Made by a program: the position numbers and the translations under genes. Under the pieces are notes generated by a model. It was not told the origin of the DNA and did not search any database. It was given only the letters and a program-made list of their open reading frames with translations. Positions 31,399 to 38,377 of a DNA stretch of 64,000 nucleotides are shown here, in pieces. Position 1 is the stretch's first letter; the number at the start of each line of letters is the position of its first letter. This stretch comes from Dietzia natronolimnaea (lineage in GTDB: Bacteria > Actinomycetota > Actinomycetes > Mycobacteriales > Mycobacteriaceae). The stretch lies in the NCBI RefSeq assembly GCF_039525805.1, contig NZ_BAAAHZ010000014.1; one strand, written 5' to 3'.

Positions 31399-32154
31399 CT
31401 ACCTGGCTGGTCCGCGAAACTCGGCGTCAAGAAGTTCATCTGAGTACGAATCCCACTTCGCCGTACGTTCAAGTTCGGATCTGTAAAGGGTAGGGGAAGG
31501 GTTCTCGACAACTGCACGCTTCATTCTCGGCAATCTGGATTCTTCCCCGTTGCCGAACTTGGGACGATTAAGGCGACTTTTGATCACTGTGCCCAAGTTC
31601 TCGACCGCACGGTGGAAATCGTGCGCGGACTCCTGCAGTTGGTTGTCACTGACCCACTCGGCTGTCCTGTCCAGTCTTCTGCACGTCATCTCTGCCGTGG
31701 ACTCGGACATGTTGATCCCCAATAGCCTGTCGATTTCGTTCAGTTGTTCATCCACTAGCGGATCCCCAGACAACACTCGCATGGTCTGGAGGACCCGCAT
31801 CACTTCGACCGAGGTAGTTGCGAGGTCCGAGTGGGCTGTCAGGCGGGTCTCCGAGACTCGTTCAGGTGTATATCCACTGTCAGTGGCAACGCTCGCTTTA
31901 GCCGACGATCTGATGAGCGTTGATGTCTGGTTGAGATTGAGCGATGCAGAGACAATCGACGGGTAGAGTTCGCGAAGTCGTTGGGCGAGTCGCTCGTCAA
32001 AGTCATGCCGCCATTGCTCGTGGGCGTGTGCTATCTGTCGTTTTGAGGTCCTTGACTGGGCAAAGAATCCCAAGCCCGCCCCGCCGAGTGCGAAGAGCCC
32101 GGGGAGTATGGCGGCCCAGCCCGGAGTCCAGTGGTGTCCAAATAGCCAATCCAT
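31399..32154 (-). CDS. Membrane-anchored cargo protein of unknown function
   Basis: 251 residues starting MDWLFGHHWTPGWAAILPGL, with one N-terminal transmembrane helix (about 11-30, WAAILPGLFALGGAGLGFF) and then a long charged, helical cytoplasmic domain (SKRQIAHAHEQWRHDFDERL and onward). The frame continues upstream to 32244, but the ATG at 32154 directly precedes the helix. Parts are near half G+C (31 of 60 bases at 31501-31560), well below its neighbours, suggesting separate acquisition. It is alone and opposite to the capsid gene, between a terminator and attR, the usual place for cargo or immunity genes. No family recognised. Confidence 0.78.
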   Translation of the reverse strand: MDWLFGHHWTPGWAAILPGLFALGGAGLGFFAQSRTSKRQIAHAHEQWRHDFDERLAQRLRELYPSIVSASLNLNQTSTLIRSSAKASVATDSGYTPERVSETRLTAHSDLATTSVEVMRVLQTMRVLSGDPLVDEQLNEIDRLLGINMSESTAEMTCRRLDRTAEWVSDNQLQESAHDFHRAVENLGTVIKSRLNRPKFGNGEESRLPRMKRAVVENPSPTLYRSELERTAKWDSYSDELLDAEFRGPAR

Positions 32155-32335
32155 GGGTGGAGCGTAGCGGGCGGCTCCGACAACGACCGTGCCCCCGCTC
32201 AGTTGTTCGAGCGGGGGCACGGAGAGGGCACAACCTGGCGACACGAGGGGTGCCCTCGTGTTACTTCGTGTCCGGTAACATTGCTGCTAGAGACGGTCGG
32301 GGGGTGCCCAGCCGCCGGTCGTGGGTCTGGGGTAC

Positions 32336-32383
32336 TCTCGTTCGCATCGAGAAGGTCAGGGGTTCGATTCCCCTTAGCTCCAC
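32336..32383 (+). repeat. attR, 48-bp direct repeat
   Basis: Identical over 48 bases to 23053-23100. It contains only the anticodon arm to 3' end of tRNA-Ala, without the 5' half, so it is not a second tRNA gene. It marks the right junction. The chromosomal sequence that originally followed the tRNA starts at 32384. Confidence 0.95.
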
Positions 32384-32388
32384 GGAGA

Positions 32389-32426
32389 GATGTCCCGGAC
32401 CATCGAGTCAGATGGCCCGGGACATC
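32389..32426 (+). terminator. Original tRNA-Ala terminator, displaced by the element
   Basis: GATGTCCCGG (32389-32398) pairs with CCGGGACATC (32417-32426), with CCAT/ATGG pairing inside. It starts six bases after attR, the distance expected for a tRNA terminator in the uninterrupted chromosome. Integration has moved it 9.3 kb from the tRNA gene. Confidence 0.8.
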
Positions 32427-32453
32427 CGTCATTTGCTGGAGGAACGGCGACCG

Positions 32454-32816
32454 ATGAACACCGATGTGGGCGGCAAGTGGCTGTTCCTCGCCGCGGCGAT
32501 CGCCCTCGAGGTGGCGGGCTCGCTCTCACTGAAGGGGGCGCTCACCACGCCCGCGCTCTACGCGATGGTGGCCGTCGGGTACGTGGGCGCGTTCGCCTTC
32601 CTCGCCCTCACCCTGCGGGCGGGCGTGCCGCTCGGGGTGGCGTACGGCATCTGGGGGGCCTCCGGCGTCGCCCTGACGGCGGGCCTGTCGTCCCTGATCT
32701 ACCACGAGCCGCTGACCCCGCTGATGATCGCGGGCATCGCGGTGATCATCGCCGGGGTGTTGTGCGTCGAACTGGGATCCCAGCGCGCCCGGTCACGCGC
32801 CGAGGGGGCCGGCTGA
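32454..32816 (+). CDS. SMR family transporter subunit 1
   Basis: 120 residues, four transmembrane helices, small multidrug resistance (EmrE) family. The membrane-embedded Glu is present at about residue 19 (AAAIALEVAGSLSLKGA). The GVAYGIWGASGVALTAGLSS helix and the closing AGIAVIIAGVLCVELG are typical. GGAGGA at 32438-32443 precedes the ATG at 32454; a much longer open frame to the left runs into the integrated element and is not credible. Its stop overlaps a second SMR gene, so the two probably form a heterodimeric pump like EbrAB. It sits directly beside the element's right junction. Confidence 0.9.
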   Translation: MNTDVGGKWLFLAAAIALEVAGSLSLKGALTTPALYAMVAVGYVGAFAFLALTLRAGVPLGVAYGIWGASGVALTAGLSSLIYHEPLTPLMIAGIAVIIAGVLCVELGSQRARSRAEGAG

Positions 32817-33133
32817 TGGCCTGGGCCTACCTCGCCGTCGCGATCTCCTTCGAGCTCGCCGCGACGCTCTCGCTCCGGATGGCCGTCGACAACGCGCGGT
32901 GGTACGCCGCCGTCGTGCCCGGCTACCTGGTGGCCTTCGTCTTCCTCTCCCTGACGCTGGCCGAGGGGATGCCGCTGGGGGTCGCCTACGGGATCTGGAC
33001 GGCCGCCGGCGTGGCCCTGGCCGCGGTCCTGAGCCGGCTGCTCTTCCGCGAACCCCTCACGCCGTTGATGGGTGCGGGGATCGTCCTGATCGCCGGCGGG
33101 GTGTTGCTCGTGGAGCTGGGCGCGGGCGTCTGA
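32816..33133 (+). CDS. SMR family transporter subunit 2
   Basis: 105 residues, four transmembrane helices, with the conserved Glu at about residue 13 (AVAISFELAATLSLRMA) and GVAYGIWTAAGVALAAVLSR. It starts at an ATG overlapping the first SMR gene's TGA. Paired SMR genes usually encode antiparallel heterodimers that export cationic or guanidinium-like compounds by proton exchange. The substrate here is not known. A 79-bp gap separates it from the MFS gene. Confidence 0.9.
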   Translation: MAWAYLAVAISFELAATLSLRMAVDNARWYAAVVPGYLVAFVFLSLTLAEGMPLGVAYGIWTAAGVALAAVLSRLLFREPLTPLMGAGIVLIAGGVLLVELGAGV

Positions 33134-33212
33134 GGGCTGTGGCCCCGATCGTTAACACGGGGTTCACCACCACCACGATTCGCGCGGACGCGCCTGAGTA
33201 GTGTTCTGCGTC

Positions 33213-34733
33213 ATGGCGATACCCGCGCCCGAGGGCGACGACGAACCGGGGACCCCCTCGACGGTTCAGCGATACATCGACGAGACCCCCCGCTGGCGGG
33301 ACGGCACCCCCGCGGTCGCCGGCGGCATGACGAGCATGCAGGGCAGGATCTGGTGGCTCGCCTCGGCGGGGAAGTTCTTCGAGGGGCTGATCGTGTTCCT
33401 CATCGGGGTGGCGCTGCCCCTGATCACCGCCTATTGGTCCCTCTCTGCTGTGGAGACCGGTCTCCTCACCGCGGCGCCTCTGGCCGGGATCATGGTCGGC
33501 GCCACCGCGCTCGGTGGACTCTCGGACCGGTTCGGCCGCAGACAGATGTTCCTCATCGAGATGGTGCTGTTCACCGTGTTCCTGCTCGGCGCCACCGTGG
33601 CGCCCGGGTTCGCCGTGTTCCTTGTGTGCCTGTTCGGGATGGGCACCGCTCTGGGGTGCGACTACCCGACCGCGCACGCGATGATCTCCGAGACGCAGTC
33701 CACCGCCGGCCGCGGACGAATGGTGCTGTCGGCGTTCGCGTTCCAGGCGGTCGGGGCCGTGGCGGGGACCCTGGTCGGTGTCGCGATCCTCAGCACCACC
33801 GACTCGCTCGACTCCTGGCGGCTGATGTTCGGCGTCGTCGTGGTGCCGGCGGCACTCGTCGCCGTCGGCCGGTTGTTCATCGTCCAGAGTCCGCACTGGC
33901 TCGCGAACGTCGGTCGCCACGCGGAGGCCGAGGTCGAACTCAGGAAGCTCCTCGACCGCACGCCGCAATACCCCTCGGTCGTGACACTCTCGGCAGACCG
34001 GGGCGCGGACGAGGCGGAGACCAAGGACGTCCGCGCGCTGTTCGCGGCCCCGTGGCGTCGGTCGACCATCCTGGCATCGGTGCCGTGGTTCCTCCAGGAT
34101 CTGAGCACCTACGGCATCGGCATCTTCACGCCGACGATCATCGCGACCACGCTCGGGAACGTCGCCAGTAGCGGGTCCTCGTCGTCGGCCATCATCCACA
34201 AGGATCTGCTCGGCGCCAAGGGGGCCGCCCTCATCGACGTCTTCCTCCTGGTGGGCATCCTGGTCGCCATCGTGTCGGTCAACCGGTGGGGTCGAATGCG
34301 GTTGCAGATGCTGGGGTTCCTCGGCTGCGCGACCGGGCTGGCGATCGCCGCGTCGTCCACCCTCGCCCACGGGTCGGTGCAGACGGTGCTCGTCTTTGCC
34401 GGTTTCATCCTGTTCCAGTTCATGACCAACCTCGGGCCCAACTCCATGACGTACGTGGTGGCGGGGGAGGTGTTCCCGACCGCCCTGCGCGGGACGGGTG
34501 CCGGCATGGCGGCGTCCATCGCCAAGTCGGGCGCGGTGCTGACCTCGTTCCTGTTCCCGATCCTTCTGGTCGCCTGGGGAACCAGCGCAGTCCTGGCGAT
34601 CCTGGTGGGGACATCCCTGCTCGGGGCTCTCATCACGTGGCTGTTCCGCATCGAGACCACCGGCAGGAGCGTCGAGGAGATCGACTCGATGTACGAGGAG
34701 CATCCGGAGCAGGCGGAGCCCGCCCAGCGCTGA
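33213..34733 (+). CDS. MFS transporter (sugar/metabolite porter type)
   Basis: About 506 residues with 12 transmembrane segments after a 45-residue polar N-terminus. The MFS signature GGLSDRFGRRQMF follows TM2. The halves are joined by a long loop (about 225-290). GEVFPTALRGTGAG near TM10 resembles the PESPR/PxxxR-type motif of metabolite:H+ symporters. Two in-frame ATGs occur (33201 and 33213); the second was chosen because it gives MAIPAPEGDD. Substrate unknown; possibly an aromatic or organic acid. Confidence 0.87.
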   Translation: MAIPAPEGDDEPGTPSTVQRYIDETPRWRDGTPAVAGGMTSMQGRIWWLASAGKFFEGLIVFLIGVALPLITAYWSLSAVETGLLTAAPLAGIMVGATALGGLSDRFGRRQMFLIEMVLFTVFLLGATVAPGFAVFLVCLFGMGTALGCDYPTAHAMISETQSTAGRGRMVLSAFAFQAVGAVAGTLVGVAILSTTDSLDSWRLMFGVVVVPAALVAVGRLFIVQSPHWLANVGRHAEAEVELRKLLDRTPQYPSVVTLSADRGADEAETKDVRALFAAPWRRSTILASVPWFLQDLSTYGIGIFTPTIIATTLGNVASSGSSSSAIIHKDLLGAKGAALIDVFLLVGILVAIVSVNRWGRMRLQMLGFLGCATGLAIAASSTLAHGSVQTVLVFAGFILFQFMTNLGPNSMTYVVAGEVFPTALRGTGAGMAASIAKSGAVLTSFLFPILLVAWGTSAVLAILVGTSLLGALITWLFRIETTGRSVEEIDSMYEEHPEQAEPAQR

Positions 34734-34767
34734 TACCGGTCAGTCCACCTGTGGCACTGTGGGCAGT

Positions 34768-35058
34768 ATGCCGTCTCCTCGGGTCGCCATCGCCTTCTGT
34801 ACGCAGTGCCGGTGGATGCTCCGCGCCCAGTGGTACGCGGGCGAGCTTCTCCAGACTTTCGAGAGCGAGATCGGCGAGATCGCGCTCGTGCCTGCCACCG
34901 GCGGCACGTTCCGGATCGATGTCGGTGACGAGCAGGTCTGGAACCGCAAGAGGGATGGCGGATTCCCCGAGATCACCGAACTGAAGCGGGCTGTCAGAGA
35001 TCTCGTCGCTCCGGGGAAGTCGCTCGGTCACGCCGACCGGGTCGAGCCCACCGACTAG
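34768..35058 (+). CDS. SelT/SelW/SelH (Rdx) family thioredoxin-like protein
   Basis: 96 residues with the Rdx-family redox pair Cys-x-x-Cys near the N-terminus (VAIAFCTQCRWMLRAQWYAG) and FRIDVGDEQVWNRKRDGGFP, the standard second motif. In selenoprotein relatives the second position is Sec; here it is Cys. Start at the third in-frame position (34768, ATG) gives MPSPRVAIAF. Probably a small thiol-redox protein; partner unknown. It has its own position between the MFS and secreted protein genes. Confidence 0.85.
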   Translation: MPSPRVAIAFCTQCRWMLRAQWYAGELLQTFESEIGEIALVPATGGTFRIDVGDEQVWNRKRDGGFPEITELKRAVRDLVAPGKSLGHADRVEPTD

Positions 35059-35209
35059 CCACAGGGGTCGTCCCTGGCGGATCCGCGGGGCGCCCGTTCG
35101 CCGTGGACGCACCCGTAATCCACGCAAAGTCCACTTTGAGGTAAGCGAACTCTGATGTGCTGAGGTGCAGGCGGTGAGCGCCGCCCTCAACGACCCCAGG
35201 GAGAGCGAC

Positions 35210-35614
35210 ATGTCCGGAAGACTTCTCACCGTGTGCGGCATGGCCGCCGTAACCCTCCTCGCGGGCGCCGGGACCGCGAACGCGCAGCTCGGTTCCGTCA
35301 CCGGTTCGCTTCCGGGGTCGACCAGCGGGCCGGTCGGTTCCACGGCCACCGCGGTCTGCAACGTCGGTAGCGTGGCCAACCTCGCCGGGGCCGGACTGCC
35401 GACCAGCGCGGTCTGCTCGGTCGCACCGGCGCTGGGCAGGTCGATCGACCACCTGCTCGCCGGAGACACGAACGGTTCGGTCTCCGCGCTCGTCGGTGGC
35501 GTCCCGGGGGTGGGGAGTGCCCTGGAGAGGGTGGTACCCACGGACTCGGCGGCAGACCTGGTGGATCAGGCGCTCGCGGGGATCGACGCGACGTCGCTCA
35601 CCCCCCAGGGCTGA
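35210..35614 (+). CDS. Small secreted protein of unknown function
   Basis: 134 residues with a clear Sec signal peptide (MSGRLLTVCGMAAVTLLAGA, cleavage after GTANA at about 25). The mature part is Gly/Ser/Val/Ala-rich with two cysteines (TATAVCNVGS and TSAVCSVAP) that could form one disulfide. GGGAGAG precedes the ATG; an upstream in-frame start at 35165 lacks such a site. No domain is recognised. Similar short secreted proteins are common in mycolate-containing bacteria. Confidence 0.78.
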   Translation: MSGRLLTVCGMAAVTLLAGAGTANAQLGSVTGSLPGSTSGPVGSTATAVCNVGSVANLAGAGLPTSAVCSVAPALGRSIDHLLAGDTNGSVSALVGGVPGVGSALERVVPTDSAADLVDQALAGIDATSLTPQG

Positions 35615-35662
35615 GCCGGCCGGCGCGCGCTCGCAAGACGGGCACGGAGACAGGTGAGCGAA

Positions 35663-35724
35663 TTGCACTCAGTGCAAAAGTGCTGGCCAAAGCGCGTGAT
35701 CACTGGATTGGAACGCGTTATAGT
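35663..35724 (+). promoter_or_regulatory. Operator palindrome and -10 for the flavin oxidoreductase gene
   Basis: TTGCAC-TCA-GTGCAA (35663-35677) is a perfect 15-bp palindrome of the type bound by TetR-family regulators. TATAGT (35719-35724) is a good -10, and its expected start site falls at the ATG (35731), so the transcript is probably leaderless. No -35 is evident. The regulator is not adjacent. Confidence 0.55.
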
Positions 35725-35730
35725 TCGCTC

Positions 35731-36942
35731 ATGACCCTCGCACCAGGTAGCCCCGCGCCCGATGTCTTCAGCCCGGCGAAGATCGGAAACGTGACGCTGC
35801 GCAACCGCATCGTCAAGGCCGCGACGTTCGAGGGCCGCTGCCCCGAGGGTCGGGTCACCGACGAGCTCATCGAGTTCCACGCCGAGTACGCCCGCGGCGG
35901 CGTCGGCATGACGACGGTCGCCTACCTGGCCACCTCGCCCGAGGGTCGGACCGACCGGCATCAGTACCACTGGGGCATGGACGACGGCGGCATGCTGCGC
36001 AAGCTCACCGACACGGTGCACGCCGAGGGCGCGGCCGTCTCGGCGCAGGTCGGCCACGCGGGGGCGGTGGCCAATTCCGCCTCCAACAAGATGCCGGCGA
36101 TGGGGCCGTCCCGCATCCCGGCCCCCACGGGAATATCCCTGACCAAGGCCTGCACCGAGGCGGATATCGATCGGATCGTGGAGGAGCACGTCCGAGCGGC
36201 CCGCGGGGCGGCGGAGGCCGGGTTCGACGCCATCGAGGTGCACTTCGGGCACAACTACCTGGTGAGCGAGTTCCTCAGCCCCAGGCTGAACAAGCGCAAG
36301 GACTCCTACGGCGGGTCCCTCGAGAACCGTGCTCGGTTCGCCCGCCGCATCGGCCGCGCCATCCGCGACGCGATGGGCGACCGGATCGCCGTGACCATCA
36401 AGCTCAACATGGACGACGGCGTGCCCGGCGGATTCTGGATCGACGAGGCCGTGCAGGTGGCCAGGTGGATCGAGGAGGACGGCTCGGCGGACGCCCTGGT
36501 GATGACCGTGGGCAGCTCCCTGCTCAACCCCATCTACCTGTTCAAGGGCGACGCGCCGCTGCACGAGTTCGCCGCCACCCAGCCGACGGTCATCAAGTTG
36601 GGCATGAAGGTCGTCGGACCCAGGATGTTCAAGGAGTACCCCTACACGGACGCCTACATGCTCGACGACGCCCGCCAGATCCGCGAGGCCGTGAGTCTGC
36701 CGATGATGCTGCTCGGGGGGATCGTCGACCGACCGTCGATCGACAAGGCGATGAGCGCGGGATTCGAGTTCGTGGCCATGGGGCGCGGCCTCCTGCGCGA
36801 GCCGGACCTGCCCAACAAGCTGAGGGCCGATGATCGTCGTCGGTCCCTGTGCGTGCACTGCAACCGCTGCATGGCCACGATCTACAGCGGGAGCCGCTGC
36901 GTGTTGCGCGACCACGTTCCGCCCGTCCCGGCGCGCGGCTGA
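35731..36942 (+). CDS. Old-yellow-enzyme family FMN oxidoreductase
   Basis: 403 residues, NADH:flavin oxidoreductase/NADH oxidase family, single FMN TIM barrel without the C-terminal FAD domain of 2,4-dienoyl-CoA reductase. Visible motifs: LRNRIVKAATFEGRCPEGRV, QVGHAG, IEVHFGHNYLVSEFLSPRLN, DSYGGSLENRARF. A cysteine group at the C-terminus (CVHCNRCMATIYSGSRC) could bind a cluster or zinc. ATG at 35731 was chosen over an upstream frame because of the -10 element. It is followed by SDR and DoxX genes, suggesting a small redox pathway. Substrate unknown. Confidence 0.9.
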   Translation: MTLAPGSPAPDVFSPAKIGNVTLRNRIVKAATFEGRCPEGRVTDELIEFHAEYARGGVGMTTVAYLATSPEGRTDRHQYHWGMDDGGMLRKLTDTVHAEGAAVSAQVGHAGAVANSASNKMPAMGPSRIPAPTGISLTKACTEADIDRIVEEHVRAARGAAEAGFDAIEVHFGHNYLVSEFLSPRLNKRKDSYGGSLENRARFARRIGRAIRDAMGDRIAVTIKLNMDDGVPGGFWIDEAVQVARWIEEDGSADALVMTVGSSLLNPIYLFKGDAPLHEFAATQPTVIKLGMKVVGPRMFKEYPYTDAYMLDDARQIREAVSLPMMLLGGIVDRPSIDKAMSAGFEFVAMGRGLLREPDLPNKLRADDRRRSLCVHCNRCMATIYSGSRCVLRDHVPPVPARG

Positions 36943-37064
36943 CCCCGACCGGCGTCCGGCCACCTTCCTGACACCGGCGACAGACCGGCTGCCTGGCACC
37001 GGCGGGCCGCTACGGTGGGACCCCAGGAGGCCCGCTCGAGCGACCCGGGCCGGAAGGGAAGCAC

Positions 37065-37928
37065 ATGTCGAGGCGACGGATCACCGACTACCGTGGCAAG
37101 ACCTGCGTGGTCACCGGTGCGGCCAGTGGGATCGGCCGCGCCGTGGCGATCCGGCTGGCTGGCGAGGGCGCGCGGTTGGTGCTGACGGACCGCGACGCCG
37201 CCGGGTTGCAGACGGCGGCACAGGCCTGCCGGGACGCGGGTGGCGCGGTGCTGGGCTCCGAGACCGTGGACATCACCGAGCACGAGGCGGTGATGGGGTT
37301 CGGCGAGAGTACGATCGCCGCGCACGGCGCCCCGCACGCGGTCTTCCACGTCGCGGGCAACTCGGCATGGGGGCGGCCCGACCTGCTCGAACACCGCGTC
37401 TGGCGGTCCATGGTCGAGGTCAACCTCATGGGCACCATCCACGTGATCGAGGCGTTCGTCCCGGCGATGATGGCGGCGAAGCGACCCGCCGCGCTCGTCA
37501 TGGTCTCGTCCGCCGCCGGTCTGCTGGGTCTGCCGTGGCACGCCGCGTACAGCGCCGCCAAGTTCGGCATCCGTGGCATCGCCGAGGTGCTCCGCTTCGA
37601 CCTGGCGCCGTACGGGATCGGCGTGCACCTGGTGTGTCCCGGCGGGGTGGACACCCCGTTGGTGGAGACCGTCGAGATCGCGGGCGTGGACCGTTCGAAC
37701 CCGCAGGTCGCCAAGACCGTGGACCAGTTCAGACGCCATGCCGTCACCCCGGAGGTCGCGGCCGAGAAGACACTCGAGGGCGTACGCAAGGGGCGCTACA
37801 TCGTCTACACCTCGCCGGACATCCGACTGGGGTTCGCCGCCCAGAAGTTCGCTCCGCCGCTCTACACGCTCGCGATGAGACTCCTGAGCCGTCGCATCAA
37901 CAAGGCCGGAGAGGGAATCCTCCCGTGA
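37065..37928 (+). CDS. Short-chain dehydrogenase/reductase
   Basis: 287 residues, classical SDR with a slightly long C-terminus. NAD(P) loop: VVTGAASGIGRAVA. Catalytic Ser in MVSSAAGLLG and Tyr/Lys in AAYSAAKFGIRG. Substrate region after LVCPGGVDTPLV. GGAAGGGA lies before the ATG. It is close behind the flavin oxidoreductase and overlaps the DoxX gene, so the three may be co-expressed. Substrate unknown; a lipid or steroid-like ketone is possible. Confidence 0.9.
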   Translation: MSRRRITDYRGKTCVVTGAASGIGRAVAIRLAGEGARLVLTDRDAAGLQTAAQACRDAGGAVLGSETVDITEHEAVMGFGESTIAAHGAPHAVFHVAGNSAWGRPDLLEHRVWRSMVEVNLMGTIHVIEAFVPAMMAAKRPAALVMVSSAAGLLGLPWHAAYSAAKFGIRGIAEVLRFDLAPYGIGVHLVCPGGVDTPLVETVEIAGVDRSNPQVAKTVDQFRRHAVTPEVAAEKTLEGVRKGRYIVYTSPDIRLGFAAQKFAPPLYTLAMRLLSRRINKAGEGILP

Positions 37929-38332
37929 GGGGGATGGAGACCCTCAACGACGCCGCCATCCTGCTGGCCCGGCTCGGGCTCGGGGCGGTGTTCGTGGCCC
38001 ACGGGTGGCAGAAGTTCTTCACGCTGGGGTTGAGCCGGGTGGGCGAGCAGTTCGCCGGGTACGGGATCCCGCAACCGGAGGTGACGGCCGCGGTCGTCGC
38101 CGGGGTCGAGTTGATCGCGGGGATCGCCCTCATCGCGGGCATCCTCACGCCGTTGGCCGGGATCCTGCTGGCGGTGGACATGGCGGGAGCCCTGTATTTC
38201 GTCCACGCCACCAACGGGCCCTTCGTCACCCAGAACGGCTGGGAGCTCGTGGTGGCACTCGGGGTGGGCGTGTTGCTCATCGCGGCGGTCGGGGCGGGCC
38301 GGTTCAGCATCGACCGGGCGCTGGGCGGGTAG
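37925..38332 (+). CDS. DoxX family membrane protein
   Basis: 135 residues with four hydrophobic segments. The signature is ARLGLGAVFVAHGWQKFFTL with a membrane-proximal HGxxK, followed by AGIALIAGILTPLAGILL. DoxX proteins are small quinone-linked or oxidative-stress-related membrane proteins; in mycobacteria DoxX works with SodA and SseA. Here it overlaps the SDR stop (GTGA). GTG at 37925 was taken; ATG at 37934 is an alternative three codons later. Confidence 0.88.
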   Translation: MRGMETLNDAAILLARLGLGAVFVAHGWQKFFTLGLSRVGEQFAGYGIPQPEVTAAVVAGVELIAGIALIAGILTPLAGILLAVDMAGALYFVHATNGPFVTQNGWELVVALGVGVLLIAAVGAGRFSIDRALGG

Positions 38333-38377
38333 GGCCGGCGTCGCTCGCGGTGGGCGGCACGGCGGCGCGAGGCGAGG

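Larger units (their letters stand above)
23053..32383 (+). mobile_element. 9.3-kb tRNA-Ala-integrated mini-prophage / phage satellite
   Basis: Bounded by perfect 48-bp repeats at a tRNA-Ala 3' end. Gene order from the left: tyrosine integrase and XRE repressor (leftward); excisionase-type HTH, a 53-residue ORF, a 210-residue unknown, primase-polymerase, SF3 helicase, a 46-residue ORF, WhiB-like protein, a 97-residue unknown and an HK97-type capsid protein (rightward); then a membrane-protein cargo gene (leftward). I see no portal, terminase, prohead protease, tail or lysis gene. Size, layout and the lone capsid recall phiRv1/phiRv2 of M. tuberculosis and capsid-carrying satellites. Mobility is unproven, but the integration genes look intact. 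Confidence 0.92.

Noticed and set aside
32336..32383. Second tRNA-Ala gene at the right end of the element
   Set aside because: Only the anticodon arm to 3' end is present, with no 5' acceptor or D arm. It is attR.
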